From assembly GCF_900188255.1 (NCBI RefSeq), contig NZ_FZNS01000002.1, positions 496,001 to 560,000 on the forward strand: DNA of 64,000 nucleotides, given 5' to 3'. This DNA comes from Hymenobacter mucosus. Its GTDB lineage: Bacteria; Bacteroidota; Bacteroidia; Cytophagales; Hymenobacteraceae. This document shows positions 35,080 through 44,333 of the stretch, piece by piece. Both the position numbers and the translations under genes were made by a program. The notes beneath the pieces were generated by a model. The model saw nothing but the letters and a program-made list of their open reading frames with translations. It made no database searches and had not been told where the DNA came from. Positions within the stretch are counted from its first letter, which is position 1; every line of letters starts with the position of its first letter.

Positions 35080-35964
35080 TTAGCTCATAGAAGCGGTAGC
35101 CTCTTGGCGAATTTTGGTGTTGCCGTCTTTAGAGTGCTTCAGGTTCAATCCTCCAACTGGCTCCTTTTTCAGGTTGCTAGGCACCTCATCTCCGTGCGGG
35201 CCTTTAGAGATGGTCACGCCACCGTCTACGTAATAGGTGGCACCGGTTACGTAGCTTGCTTCATCAGAGGCAAGAAAGAGGTATACGTTGGCTACTTCCT
35301 CTGGCGTACCCCGACGGCCCAATGGCACGCCTTGGGTTGTCATCTTCTCCATCTTTGCGTCCATGGGGCCCGTTTCTTTGTGGGTCCATGCCGTATCGAT
35401 AGGACCGGGGCCAACAATATTGGAGCGTACCCCGAATTTAGCTTGTTCCACGGCTACACCGCGTTGGAAGGCGTGCACAAATCCCTTCGTGCCACCGTAG
35501 GGCGTGTTTTGGGGCTCGCCCATATGGCCCGCCTCTGAACCAGCCGACACGATGTTGCCGTGCGTTTTCTGCAAGTGCGGAATAGCAGCGCGCGTCATCA
35601 TGAAGTTGGAGTACACGTTGTTCTTAATCATGTACTCGAATGCATCCGTGGGATACTTGTCAATGGTAGATACTGCAGGGAAAGCACCGGCATTATTAAC
35701 CAGAATGTCTAGCTTCCCAAACTCTTTCACGGCTACTTCTACGCAGTCTTTGGCGGCTTCCTCGTAGGAGATGTCGCCGAGGTATCCAATGGCTCGGCCA
35801 CCGCTGGCCAAGATTTCATCTACTACTTCACGAACGGGGTCACTAGCGAGGCCTACCACAATTACTGCGGCGCCTTCGCGAGCAAATTTCTTACAAATGG
35901 CTTCGCCGATGCCGGCACCGCCGCCCGTTACAATTGCTACTTTATTCTGCAGTCTAGCACTCAT
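35080..35964 (-). CDS. SDR-family oxidoreductase, 294 aa
   Basis: A classical SDR with the cofactor motif TGGGAGIG near residue 13, NNAGAFP, Ser in IVSAGSEAG, and the catalytic YGGTK. The C-terminal SYVTGATYYVDGG is typical of FabG-like SDRs. It has a 30-residue polar tail beyond the usual end. The substrate is unknown. The ATG at 35964 is chosen because the 56 residues upstream in frame do not resemble an SDR and run into the divergent promoter region shared with the GNAT gene. Confidence 0.87.
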   Translation of the reverse strand: MSARLQNKVAIVTGGGAGIGEAICKKFAREGAAVIVVGLASDPVREVVDEILASGGRAIGYLGDISYEEAAKDCVEVAVKEFGKLDILVNNAGAFPAVSTIDKYPTDAFEYMIKNNVYSNFMMTRAAIPHLQKTHGNIVSAGSEAGHMGEPQNTPYGGTKGFVHAFQRGVAVEQAKFGVRSNIVGPGPIDTAWTHKETGPMDAKMEKMTTQGVPLGRRGTPEEVANVYLFLASDEASYVTGATYYVDGGVTISKGPHGDEVPSNLKKEPVGGLNLKHSKDGNTKIRQEATASMS

Positions 35965-36135
35965 GGCTATAGTATTAAAGTTGAAGTAAGTTGTTGCGAC
36001 GAGCCGCCATGCAAGCAAACTCTCGACGTACTGCTTGTTTTCAACGCCATTCTGGAGAGCGGGTTTTCGCGTACAAGGTCGCAGATGCCTCTGCTGCATC
36101 TCAGCTAGCTCTTTTCGAGGCATTCTCCCCAAATC

Positions 36136-36705
36136 ATGTACGCTGCTCCATCGCTCACCCGGGTCCCGTGCCTTTCTGCTCGCTTAACACTACGGCCCTA
36201 CCAGCCCACTGATGTCGAACTGTTCTTCTGCCTTCTGGATGCTAACCGCCCGCGCCTCCAACCTGCGTTTCCCGCTCGCCTAGCAGCCGTGCAAACCCGT
36301 GCTGACGCTGCCCAGGTCTTGTATCAGTTTGACCAAGATTGGGAAACCGGCCACCTGTACGTATTCGGCATTTGGCATACTACTACTGGGCGCTACCTGG
36401 GCGATATTAGCCTGCGGCCCAGCTGGAGGTCGCCTGTTACGGGTGAAATTGGGTACTACCTCTCCGCCGAGGCCGAGGGCCACGGGTACGCCCGCGAAGC
36501 CCTCGCAGCCATGGTGGAGTTTGGGTTTACTACCCTGCATGCTGCTCATCTACTTATCCGTTGCCGCGACGATAACCCACGCAGCTGCGCCGTGGCCGAG
36601 GCCGTTGGCTTCCACCCCGTCCCACCCCAGCCCCACCGCTGGGCACTGGGTGTTCGGAACGCTACACCCATCCGTTACTACGTACGCAAGCAGACCGGAC
36701 AGTAA
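36136..36705 (+). CDS. GNAT acetyltransferase of the RimJ/RimL type, 189 aa
   Basis: It begins with the RimJ/RimL-like LSARLTLRPYQPTDVELFF. It contains GRYLGDISLRP, EIGYYLSAEAEGHGYAREALAAM (acetyl-CoA loop, cited as its start and end), and IRCRDDNPRSCAVAEAVGF. This subgroup acetylates protein N-termini or small amines; the substrate here is unknown. Its stop is only eight bases from the convergent barrel gene, and no terminator hairpin is visible between them. Confidence 0.85.
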   Translation: MYAAPSLTRVPCLSARLTLRPYQPTDVELFFCLLDANRPRLQPAFPARLAAVQTRADAAQVLYQFDQDWETGHLYVFGIWHTTTGRYLGDISLRPSWRSPVTGEIGYYLSAEAEGHGYAREALAAMVEFGFTTLHAAHLLIRCRDDNPRSCAVAEAVGFHPVPPQPHRWALGVRNATPIRYYVRKQTGQ

Positions 36706-36713
36706 GAGCGCTG

Positions 36714-37883
36714 CTAGTCATCGTCGCGTCGGAGGGTCTTCAGCAAGAAGCTTTGGTTGAAATTGAGGTAGAGAGCAAAGGAAAAGTCGAAGAGCCCATT
36801 GTTTAGATCATACAACGGCTCAAAACGGGTAGTCAGGAGCAGGTTGCCGGGCAGCCGGTAATCTCGCATCACTCGCAAAATCAGCAGTTCTCGTTGCTTT
36901 TCCGTATAATTTGGGTCCACAGCTGATACCGAGATTGAGCGATACAGCCGTCCCCCCAGTGGCGATATAAAGCCGTTGCCACTCCAGTAAGCCAGTTGCA
37001 GATTGGATAGCTTGGTATCAAGACCAGCGTTCAGGTAGAGACCCGTACCGTGGCCATAGGGCAGTGCACTAGTAAAAGAGTAATCCTTGAAATAAGCGAA
37101 GTACCCGTCGAAGTGCGCTGCCTGCACGAAGCGAGACGCTACTGCCCGCCGCACTCGTAGGCCGGTAGCGCCGTTAAACAGGGTTTGCAGGGGTATGTCA
37201 ATGGTGTCGAGCTGGCCGCCGCGGTGAGTGGCCGTGAACTGCACAGGTAGCTTCAGGAGCCAACCCGTAGAGTCGCCCAGCAGGTTAAACTCCGAGGAAA
37301 ATCCACCCGCTACCTCTTCCTGGAAATTGCTAAATCGGTACTGCTGGCGTTGCCAGTTTACCCACACATCCAGAAAGGTGCGGGGCGTTCGTAGCTGATA
37401 CTGGGTACCTTCTTCCAGCCGATTCGTAATGACGCGCTCGAAGTCGAACAGCGGCTCAATATAGCCGTGGTGCAGATGGCCTTCCAGATTGCCAAAGATG
37501 AGCCGGTGCGGCCCCTGCTGGTACTTTACCGTGAGTAGCGGCCGCACCTGCCGTAGCCGTGGCGCACCATAGTCTTTCCAGAGGTAGACGCCCGCTTCCA
37601 GTCGTAGATTGGCGGCAGGAAAATATACTAGCCGCGGGGCTAGTTGGGCACCGAAGTAGGTGAGACCGGGGTCAATTTTGTTGAAATACTCGTTGTCCTT
37701 ATTGAATAAGAAGCCCTGCACATCTAAGCGGAGCTGCCGCTCGTAAGAGGGCCCCAAGGGCAGGGGATACGTAAATGCCCGATTATCTAACTGCCCAAAC
37801 GCTACTCGCAGGGTACCCAACCAGCCTACCAACGTCAGTATCAGGGCGGTAGAAACGCGGCTATTTCCCAAAAATTTTAGCAC
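36714..37883 (-). CDS. Predicted outer-membrane beta-barrel protein, 389 aa
   Basis: A signal peptide (hydrophobic core STALILTLVGWLGTL, cleavage near AFGQ) is followed by alternating amphipathic strands rich in Tyr, Phe, Arg and Gly throughout. The C-terminal strand is DFSFALYLNFNQSFLLKTL. The family is not recognised; it looks like the uncharacterised Bacteroidota barrels annotated only as hypothetical. The start codon appears to be GTG. It is divergent from recA and a single gene. Confidence 0.7.
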   Translation of the reverse strand: MLKFLGNSRVSTALILTLVGWLGTLRVAFGQLDNRAFTYPLPLGPSYERQLRLDVQGFLFNKDNEYFNKIDPGLTYFGAQLAPRLVYFPAANLRLEAGVYLWKDYGAPRLRQVRPLLTVKYQQGPHRLIFGNLEGHLHHGYIEPLFDFERVITNRLEEGTQYQLRTPRTFLDVWVNWQRQQYRFSNFQEEVAGGFSSEFNLLGDSTGWLLKLPVQFTATHRGGQLDTIDIPLQTLFNGATGLRVRRAVASRFVQAAHFDGYFAYFKDYSFTSALPYGHGTGLYLNAGLDTKLSNLQLAYWSGNGFISPLGGRLYRSISVSAVDPNYTEKQRELLILRVMRDYRLPGNLLLTTRFEPLYDLNNGLFDFSFALYLNFNQSFLLKTLRRDDD

Positions 37884-38076
37884 AGAAAAAACACCCTAAA
37901 ATCAACGAATTTTTTTAGCATTGTGGGCACAAAATATAGCCCGTCGACGTTACCATGAGCCGACCCGAAAAGGCCCCGGCAATGTGGCTCTGGCTTGCTT
38001 CCTACACGGTTGTAGAGGCCGGCTAAAAGGGTTACATTCACCAAACCTAAGCATTTCCAAACAACCCCTCTATATA

Positions 38077-39174
38077 ATGGCTGCAACCACTGACAAGGCC
38101 GAGAAAACTGTCAACGCCAACGCCGAGAAAATGAAAGCGCTCCAGCTCACCCTGGACAAGCTTGACAAAAACTACGGCAAAGGCACCGTGATGAAGCTCA
38201 GCGACAACAAGGTGATGGACGTCGAAGTTATCAGCACCGGCTCGCTAGGCCTAGATATTGCCCTAGGTGTAGGCGGTTTGCCCAAGGGCCGCGTGGTAGA
38301 AATCTACGGTCCAGAATCGTCGGGTAAGACGACCCTCACCATGCACGCTATTGCTGAGGCGCAGAAGAAAGGTGGCATTGCGGCCTTCATCGACGCCGAG
38401 CACGCCTTTGACCCGCTGTATGCGAAAAAGCTAGGTATCGACACTGAGAACCTGCTGATTGCTCAGCCCGACAATGGTGAGCAAGCGCTGGAAATTGCCG
38501 ATCAGCTAATTTCCTCTGGTGCCATCGACATTATCGTGATTGACTCCGTAGCAGCGCTGGTACCGAAAGGTGAACTGGAGGGCGACATGGGTGACTCCAA
38601 AGTAGGTCTGCATGCTCGCTTGATGTCTCAGGCCCTGCGTAAGCTTACGGGTACCATCAACAAAACCAACTGTCTCTGCATCTTTATTAACCAGTTGCGT
38701 GAGAAGATCGGCGTAATGTTCGGCTCGCCCGAAACCACTACTGGTGGTAACGCTCTGAAGTTCTACGCCTCGGTTCGCCTTGACATCCGTCGTATTGGTC
38801 AGATCAAAGAGGACAAAGACAACGTGACGGGTAACCGCACGAAGGTGAAGGTGGTGAAAAACAAAGTAGCTCCCCCCTTCAAGGTTATCGAGTTCGACAT
38901 CATCTACAACGAGGGTATCTCGAAGGTGGGCGAAATTCTTGACCTAGGCGTTGACATGGGCATCATTGCCAAGTCGGGCTCGTGGTTCTCGTACAATGGC
39001 GACCGTCTTGGTCAGGGCCGTGAAGGCGTAAAGACCATCCTACAGGACAACCCTGAATTGGCCGACCAGATCGAAGCGCAGATCCGCGCCAAGGTGAAAG
39101 GCGACCCGGAGGAAGCACTAGCAGCTATTCCTGAGGATCGTTCGATGGATGACGATGAAACAGTTGAGCTGTAA
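38077..39174 (+). CDS. recA: Recombinase RecA
   Basis: 365 aa. Walker A GPESSGKT is at residues 78-85, and [36 protein letters not shown] (Walker B) and [22 protein letters not shown] (loop L2, cited for its edges) follow. It forms filaments on single-stranded DNA for homologous recombination and co-protease activity. The acidic C-terminal tail ([12 protein letters not shown]) is typical. The ATG at 38077 begins the conserved protein; an in-frame codon at 37921 would add 52 residues not found in RecA. No SOS box was recognised in the 193-base divergent region. Confidence 0.97.
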   Translation: MAATTDKAEKTVNANAEKMKALQLTLDKLDKNYGKGTVMKLSDNKVMDVEVISTGSLGLDIALGVGGLPKGRVVEIYGPESSGKTTLTMHAIAEAQKKGGIAAFIDAEHAFDPLYAKKLGIDTENLLIAQPDNGEQALEIADQLISSGAIDIIVIDSVAALVPKGELEGDMGDSKVGLHARLMSQALRKLTGTINKTNCLCIFINQLREKIGVMFGSPETTTGGNALKFYASVRLDIRRIGQIKEDKDNVTGNRTKVKVVKNKVAPPFKVIEFDIIYNEGISKVGEILDLGVDMGIIAKSGSWFSYNGDRLGQGREGVKTILQDNPELADQIEAQIRAKVKGDPEEALAAIPEDRSMDDDETVEL

Positions 39175-39197
39175 GTCGTAATCTTATTGCGGTATGT

Positions 39198-39231
39198 AAA
39201 AAGCCCCGCTGGTAAACCAGCGGGGCTTTTT
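39198..39231 (+). terminator. recA terminator
   Basis: Fifteen-base perfect arms (39198-39212 and 39217-39231) with a four-base loop and terminal T-run. Confidence 0.88.
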
Positions 39232-39317
39232 ATGCTTATACTGGGTAAGTGACCCGGCACAAAACCAATTCAGATGGGCTTTGCGTAAGGAAATATTCGT
39301 ACCCAATCCGAATCCTG

Positions 39318-39325
39318 TATCTTTG
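39318..39325 (+). promoter_or_regulatory. -7 promoter box of the DUF3108 gene
   Basis: TATCTTTG, a perfect TAnnTTTG box, lies 52 bases before the ATG. A -33 box is not clear. Confidence 0.5.
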
Positions 39326-39377
39326 CTGGCACCCCATTTGAAGAGGCACCGGCTACACCCTACTCTGCCGCTACTAC

Positions 39378-40208
39378 ATGACTCGCCGCTGGCTCCTGTT
39401 CCCGTCGCTTCTGCTGCCCTTGGCGGCGCTGCTCACGGCATTCAGCCCTCTTTCAAATGCTACCCGTAGCGTTGCCAATACTAGCTTTGAGCGCGGTGAG
39501 GTTCTTCAATATAAGGTGCATTATGGCTTGATCAATGCGGCGGAAGCGGTAATTGAACTAGACCCCAACGTGCATCGCGTGAACGAACGGCCTTGCTACC
39601 GGGCCACTGTTTCGGGTACTACTATTGGCTCGTTCGACTACTTTCTGCGCATCCGTGATACGTGGCGGTCTTACATCGACACGACCAGCATCTTACCCCA
39701 GCGCTTTACGCGCAGCATCGAAGAAAAAAATTACCGCAAGCACGAAACGGTAGACTTCGACCACTTGCGCGACATGGCAACGGTTGAGAGCTACAAAAAG
39801 AACAAAAACGAGGTTAAGCACGGAACCTTCAAAATCCCCAACAACGTGCAAGACCTAGTAAGCGGCTTTTACTTCCTGCGCACTCTCAACTATGATCAGC
39901 GGCGGGTAGGCGAAGTCATAAAGGTGCAGGGCTTCTTCGATGAAGACGTCTTCAATATGGACGTTGTGTATAAAGGACGCGAAACGGTAGAAACCAAAGC
40001 CGGCGTTATTCGCGCTATCCGCCTCGTTCCTAAAATGCCTAGCAACAAGCTGTTCCGAGGAGAAAATGCCATTTCGGTTTATCTCTCCGACGACCGAAAT
40101 AAAATTCCGGTGCTGATTCAGGCTGAGATGTTCGTGGGCGCCGTGAAAATAGATATGTACAAATACAAAGGCCTGCGAAACCGTCTGAATTTGGTAGCTA
40201 AGAACTAA
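39378..40208 (+). CDS. DUF3108 family periplasmic protein, 276 aa
   Basis: A signal peptide (LLFPSLLLPLAALLTAF) is followed by the DUF3108 domain: ERGEVLQYKVHYGLINAAEA, GSFDYFLRIRDTW, FTRSIEEKNYRKHE, and the C-terminal LSDDRNKIPVLIQAEMFVGAVK. DUF3108 proteins are exported, of lipoprotein-localisation-like beta fold, and of unknown function. It is a single gene with its own promoter and terminator between recA and the second two-component system. Confidence 0.85.
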   Translation: MTRRWLLFPSLLLPLAALLTAFSPLSNATRSVANTSFERGEVLQYKVHYGLINAAEAVIELDPNVHRVNERPCYRATVSGTTIGSFDYFLRIRDTWRSYIDTTSILPQRFTRSIEEKNYRKHETVDFDHLRDMATVESYKKNKNEVKHGTFKIPNNVQDLVSGFYFLRTLNYDQRRVGEVIKVQGFFDEDVFNMDVVYKGRETVETKAGVIRAIRLVPKMPSNKLFRGENAISVYLSDDRNKIPVLIQAEMFVGAVKIDMYKYKGLRNRLNLVAKN

Positions 40209-40218
40209 TGTCTTTGAG

Positions 40219-40248
40219 AAAGCGACTCCCTGTGGGGTCGCTTTTTTT
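40219..40248 (+). terminator. Terminator of the DUF3108 gene
   Basis: Arms 40219-40229 and 40233-40243 pair over ten of eleven bases around a short loop, followed by a run of T to 40248. Confidence 0.8.
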
Positions 40249-40422
40249 ATTGCCTTCTCCCCTCCCCGCTCTGTATGGATTTCACTGATTCACCCTGGAC
40301 CCCGGAAAATTCCTGTTCAGCTTCGTCGGAACCCGCCGAAACCTATACAACTCCGTACGTGCGTCGTCCTGCCCCAGTGCCGGGTAACGAAAACGTAACA
40401 CGCTGTGCCCGCCGGCCGGCGG

Positions 40423-40430
40423 TACTTTTG
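40423..40430 (+). promoter_or_regulatory. -7 promoter box of the PhoB-like regulator gene
   Basis: TACTTTTG fits TAnnTTTG exactly. It is 39 bases before the GTG at 40470 and lies inside the longer in-frame extension, which supports the GTG as the true start. Confidence 0.5.
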
Positions 40431-40469
40431 TCTTCGCGTATTCTTTTCTACCCCAAACCGCCTCGCCCC

Positions 40470-41171
40470 GTGCAACCAACTTCCTCGCCTAACGCTTACA
40501 AGATTTTAGTAGTCGATGATGATCCAGACATTGTAGAGCTACTGGAGTACAACCTGCGCAAAGAAGGGTACGAGGTAGCCTCTGCCCCCGATGGCCGCAA
40601 AGCATTGGAGGTTGCGCCACAGTTCAACCCCGACATTATCTTGCTGGATGTGATGATGCCTCACCTCGATGGTATTGCCGCCTGCCGTCAACTGCGCGAA
40701 ATACCTAAGTTCAAGGAAACATACATCATCTTCTTAACGGCCCGTGCTGAAGAGTTTTCAGAAGTTGCCGCCTTTGATGCCGGTGCCGACGACTTCATTG
40801 CTAAGCCCATTAAGCCTCGCGCACTGATGAGCCGCTTGGCTGCCTATGTGCGCCGGGATAAAGACCCGCAGGTGCAGGTAGAGTCTATTGAAATCAACGG
40901 CCTCAAGATTGACCGCACCGGTTTTGCGGTGTACCAGGATGGGCGCAAAATATCCTTGCCAAAAAAGGAATTCGAACTGCTGGCATTTCTGGCCGCCTCG
41001 CCCCATAAAGTATTTGGGCGCGACGAGTTGCTCCAGAACATCTGGGGAAATGACGTATTCGTGTTAGCTCGCACTGTCGATGTGCACGTGCGAAAAGTGC
41101 GCGAGAAAGTTGGCGACCATCACATCCAGACGATAAAAGGAGTCGGCTACAAATTCAATACCGACAACTAA
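40470..41171 (+). CDS. PhoB/RprY-like response regulator, 233 aa
   Basis: Receiver domain with VVDDDPD, phospho-acceptor Asp60 in IILLDVMMP, and the KPIKP loop, followed by an OmpR-type winged helix (KEFELLAFLAASPHKVFGR, TVDVHVRKVREKVG). The GTG start is preferred. The frame is open back to an ATG at 40275, but those 65 residues are Pro/Ser-rich, unlike any regulator, and contain a promoter box. The partner histidine kinase follows 131 bases later. This resembles the single PhoR/PhoB-like pair conserved in Bacteroidota. Confidence 0.88.
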   Translation: MQPTSSPNAYKILVVDDDPDIVELLEYNLRKEGYEVASAPDGRKALEVAPQFNPDIILLDVMMPHLDGIAACRQLREIPKFKETYIIFLTARAEEFSEVAAFDAGADDFIAKPIKPRALMSRLAAYVRRDKDPQVQVESIEINGLKIDRTGFAVYQDGRKISLPKKEFELLAFLAASPHKVFGRDELLQNIWGNDVFVLARTVDVHVRKVREKVGDHHIQTIKGVGYKFNTDN

Positions 41172-41302
41172 TCGACAGGGACTAGCAAAGACGTCATGCG
41201 AGGCGTGGATAGCCTTCTGCCACAGGAGTAGTATATTCCTAGTGCTAGAAGCTGTTCCGCGTTTGGCATGGCGTCTTTTGAGTATCCTCTTGTTTCAACA
41301 GT

Positions 41303-42391
41303 ATGCGTTTTACCATTTCATCTCGGGTCATTGCCATCATCCTGTCCTTACTGGTAGCTGGTGTGCTGACCACCCTCGCTTGGGTAGCGCCTACCTTAAC
41401 CCTACAGGATGGCGTGCTGGCAGCAGGCATTACGGTAGCTGCCTGTTTTTTGCTTCTGTACCTGATGTTTGAAGCCCTAATTTTTCGGGAAATCAACAAC
41501 ATCTACGAAGGGCTAGAGAATATCAAGCGGAAGGAGTTCCGACGCATGTCGAGTAAGTTTCTCTTTCGACCAGAGCCCTTAAAACGCATGCGCGACGAAA
41601 TCTTGGACATGGCGCAACGCCGTCAGCAGGAAATTGACGAGCTGAAACGCCTGCAGGTGCTACGCCGAGAGTTCTTGGCCGACGTTTCACACGAATTAAA
41701 AACGCCCATTTTTGCGGCTCAGGGTTTTGTTCATACCATCTTAGACGATGATGATGTGGATGAATTCACGCGCAAAAAGTTCTTGCAAAAGGCTGCCAGC
41801 AGCCTTGATGCGCTAGATGCCCTAGTGCAAGATTTAGTAACTATATCTCAGTTGGAAAAGGGCGTAGTGCGCATGCGCCGCCAAAAGTTCGACATTGCTC
41901 AACTAGTGCGCGATATTTTTGAGCAACTAGAGATGAAAGCCACTGCTCGCCACGTCGAGTTAGCCCTTGTTAGCCCAACTGCTACTCCCAACGAGCCGCT
42001 GCAAGTAGTAGCCGACCGCAACCGTATTCGGCAAGTGCTCATCAACCTCATCGACAACGCCATCAAGTACGGTCGGGAGTATGGGCACGTCACGGTTACT
42101 CTGACGGAGAGTGGCAAAGGAATTCGCATTAGCGTGCAAGATGATGGGGAGGGTATTCCCAAGCAGCATCAAAACCGCATTTTTGAACGCTTCTACCGTA
42201 TTGATAAGAGCCGCAGCCGAGAGTCGCGTAATGCGGGTGGTTCAGGGCTAGGGCTAGCTATCAGCAAGCACATTGTAGAAGCGCACAAGTCTACCATCCG
42301 GGTGCGTAGTGAACTAGGCCAAGGGACCTTACTAGAGTTTAAATTGCCCAAGTCTAAAGGGCCTGTAGTGGTCCCTACTGCTCAAGAATAG
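41303..42391 (+). CDS. Sensor histidine kinase (PhoR-like), 362 aa
   Basis: Two close N-terminal TM segments (about residues 8-30 and 36-58) leave almost no periplasmic sensor. A linker with FREINNIYEGLENIKRKEF follows, then HisKA with His130 in DVSHELKTP, and HATPase motifs NLIDNAIKYG, DDGEGIP and GGSGLGLAISKHI. It probably partners the regulator encoded just upstream. The lack of an extracellular sensor suggests input from the membrane or from another protein, as for PhoR. Confidence 0.92.
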   Translation: MRFTISSRVIAIILSLLVAGVLTTLAWVAPTLTLQDGVLAAGITVAACFLLLYLMFEALIFREINNIYEGLENIKRKEFRRMSSKFLFRPEPLKRMRDEILDMAQRRQQEIDELKRLQVLRREFLADVSHELKTPIFAAQGFVHTILDDDDVDEFTRKKFLQKAASSLDALDALVQDLVTISQLEKGVVRMRRQKFDIAQLVRDIFEQLEMKATARHVELALVSPTATPNEPLQVVADRNRIRQVLINLIDNAIKYGREYGHVTVTLTESGKGIRISVQDDGEGIPKQHQNRIFERFYRIDKSRSRESRNAGGSGLGLAISKHIVEAHKSTIRVRSELGQGTLLEFKLPKSKGPVVVPTAQE

Positions 42392-42472
42392 GATTACTAC
42401 TGCTTGTATAGCCAATTCTACTCATTACTTGTGGGTCGTGCTGCACACGCGTATGCTTAGCCCACATTGCCG

Positions 42473-42480
42473 TACCTTTG
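42473..42480 (+). promoter_or_regulatory. -7 promoter box of the RluA-type gene
   Basis: TACCTTTG, a perfect TAnnTTTG, ends ten bases before the ATG at 42491. The transcript should carry a leader of only about five bases. It also rules out the in-frame TTG at 42467 as the start. Confidence 0.55.
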
Positions 42481-42490
42481 CAGCACGCAT

Positions 42491-43204
42491 ATGAAGCTAC
42501 CTGATTTCAACGACCTGATTCTGTTTGAGGACGAAGACTACGTCATCATCAACAAACCTCCTTTCCTGGCCACTCTAGATGAGCGCTTCGGAGGAGCTCC
42601 GAATATCCTGCGGTTAGCCCGCGAGAAGTACGACGATATCCAAGCGTGCCACCGCCTCGATAAGGAAACCAGCGGTGCCCTTGCCCTCGCCAAAAACCCG
42701 GCTGCCTATCGTCATTTGGCTATGCAGTTTGAAAACCGCGAGGTAAAAAAAGTGTACCATGCCGTCTCTTGGGGCGTACATGAGTATGAGGGCTTGCAGG
42801 TAGATCGTAACATTGAGACGACCACCAAGGGCAAGGCTCGGTTGGCCTATAAGGGTAAGCCTGCCATAACCATGGTGCGCACCCTGGAAGCTTTTGCCAA
42901 GCACACGCTGCTGGAATGCCAGCCCGTAACAGGGCGCATGCACCAGATTCGCCTGCACCTTATGTACCTCCAAGCGCCTATTGTAGGAGATACTATGTAT
43001 GGGGGCGACAACTTCTACCTGTCTTCACTGAAAAAGAAGTTTAACGTAAAGCAGGGAGAAGAAGAGCAACCTTTCATCAAGCGGTTTGCGCTACATGCTG
43101 CCCAACTCACGTTTGCGCTGCTAAATGGTGAAACCACCACAATTGAGGCACCCTACCCAAAAGATTTTCGGGTATTGGTAGATACGCTACGCCAATATCA
43201 GTAG
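42491..43204 (+). CDS. RluA-family pseudouridine synthase, 237 aa
   Basis: A single catalytic domain without S4. It has VIINKPPFLATL, the catalytic HRLDKETSG with Asp57, VKKVYHAVSWG, and TGRMHQIRLHLMYLQAPIVGD, the conserved RluA end block (cited in part). It converts uridine to pseudouridine in rRNA or tRNA; the target site cannot be told from sequence. It is a single gene. Confidence 0.92.
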   Translation: MKLPDFNDLILFEDEDYVIINKPPFLATLDERFGGAPNILRLAREKYDDIQACHRLDKETSGALALAKNPAAYRHLAMQFENREVKKVYHAVSWGVHEYEGLQVDRNIETTTKGKARLAYKGKPAITMVRTLEAFAKHTLLECQPVTGRMHQIRLHLMYLQAPIVGDTMYGGDNFYLSSLKKKFNVKQGEEEQPFIKRFALHAAQLTFALLNGETTTIEAPYPKDFRVLVDTLRQYQ

Positions 43205-43335
43205 CTCATAACTGAGCTGTTGCAGTTAGTTGTATATGATTACTGCTGTTGGCGAGCAAGTCAACTGCTGGCTTGCTCTGGCTGAGGCGCTCGTGTACTT
43301 ACTTCTAACTCAGGCACAAATAATCACACAAGGCC

Positions 43336-43365
43336 TTGCATATCCGCCCAAAGGCGGTAACTTTG
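43336..43365 (+). promoter_or_regulatory. Promoter of the rplM-rpsI-rpsB unit
   Basis: TTG (43336-43338), exactly 19 bases, then TAACTTTG (43358-43365), a textbook Bacteroidota promoter, 64 bases before the rplM ATG. The rest of the 225-base gap upstream holds no supported gene. Confidence 0.8.
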
Positions 43366-43429
43366 TGTCCGTTTTTCCCGAACCTCGTTCGGTTTTCTCC
43401 TCATTTCCAAACGCTTATCCTCCTCCCCA

Positions 43430-43882
43430 ATGGATCATCTGAGCTTCAAGACGGTATCCGTCAACAAAGCCAACGCCGATAAGGCATGGGTTGTGGTTGA
43501 TGCCAGTGTTGCGCCGCTGGGCCGTCTGGCCAGCCAGATTGCCAACATGCTACGTGGCAAGCACAAGCCGTCGTTCACCCCCAACTCTGATTGCGGCGAC
43601 AACGTCATCGTTATCAACGCCGACCAGTTGCGCGTAACGGGCAAAAAGCTGACCGACAAAATCTACATCACGCACTCGGGCTACCCCGGCGGTCAGAAGC
43701 GCATTAACCTGCGTGACAAGAAAGCCAAAAACTCGGCTAGCGTGATTGAGCACGCTGTGCGTGGTATGCTGCAAGGCAACAAGCTGGGCGCAGCACAGTT
43801 CCGCAACCTGTACGTGTATGCTGGCTCTGAGCACCCCCACGAAGCGCAGCAGCCCAAAGCTGTTGAACTCACGAACCTCTAA
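43430..43882 (+). CDS. rplM: 50S ribosomal protein L13
   Basis: 150 aa, full length. It has AWVVVDASVAPLGRLASQIANMLRGKHKP (the L13 opening block, cited at its edges), NADQLRVTGKKLTDKIY, and HSGYPGG. It binds 23S rRNA early in large-subunit assembly. It leads a ribosomal gene set, with rpsI 43 bases downstream, the universal rplM-rpsI order. Codon use is clearly biased to CGT and GCT, as in highly expressed genes. Confidence 0.97.
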   Translation: MDHLSFKTVSVNKANADKAWVVVDASVAPLGRLASQIANMLRGKHKPSFTPNSDCGDNVIVINADQLRVTGKKLTDKIYITHSGYPGGQKRINLRDKKAKNSASVIEHAVRGMLQGNKLGAAQFRNLYVYAGSEHPHEAQQPKAVELTNL

Positions 43883-43925
43883 GCCTTTTCGTAAGGCTTT
43901 CCTTTTTCTCTAATTCATTTCATTA

Positions 43926-44312
43926 ATGGAAATCTCCAATACCTCTGGTAGAAGAAAAACCTCGGTGGCCCGCATCTACATGCAGGCCGGGCAAGGGAAT
44001 ATCACTATCAACGGCCGGGACATGAAGACGTACTTCGGTAACGAGCTCCTGGAAAACATCGTGAACCAGCCTTTGGCGACGATCGAGCAAGTCGGTCAGT
44101 ACGACATCAAGGTGAACGTGCGCGGTGGTGGCATTTCGGCTCAGGCTGAAGCTATCCGTCTGGCCATCTCGAAAGCCATCGTCGGCGACAACACGGAGGC
44201 TCGCCCCGCGCTGAAGAAAGAAGGCTTCTTGACCCGCGACCCGCGCATGGTGGAACGCAAGAAATTCGGCAAGCGCAAAGCTCGTCGTTCGTTCCAGTTC
44301 TCGAAACGCTAA
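43926..44312 (+). CDS. rpsI: 30S ribosomal protein S9
   Basis: 128 aa. It has SGRRKTSVARIYMQ, VNVRGGGISAQAEAIRLAISKAI (central block, cited in part), LTRDPRMVERKKFGKRKARRSFQFSKR at the end, finishing in the conserved Ser-Lys-Arg that reaches the P-site tRNA. It is co-transcribed with rplM and, 21 bases later, rpsB. Confidence 0.97.
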   Translation: MEISNTSGRRKTSVARIYMQAGQGNITINGRDMKTYFGNELLENIVNQPLATIEQVGQYDIKVNVRGGGISAQAEAIRLAISKAIVGDNTEARPALKKEGFLTRDPRMVERKKFGKRKARRSFQFSKR

Positions 44313-44333
44313 TCTTCCAGAGGAACCCTTATC

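Noticed and set aside
37921..38076. 52-codon extension of recA
   Set aside because: No RecA has such an N-terminus, and the conserved protein begins at the ATG at 38077.
43230..43442. 70-codon open frame before rplM
   Set aside because: It runs through the rplM promoter and into the rplM start in another frame and has no domain.
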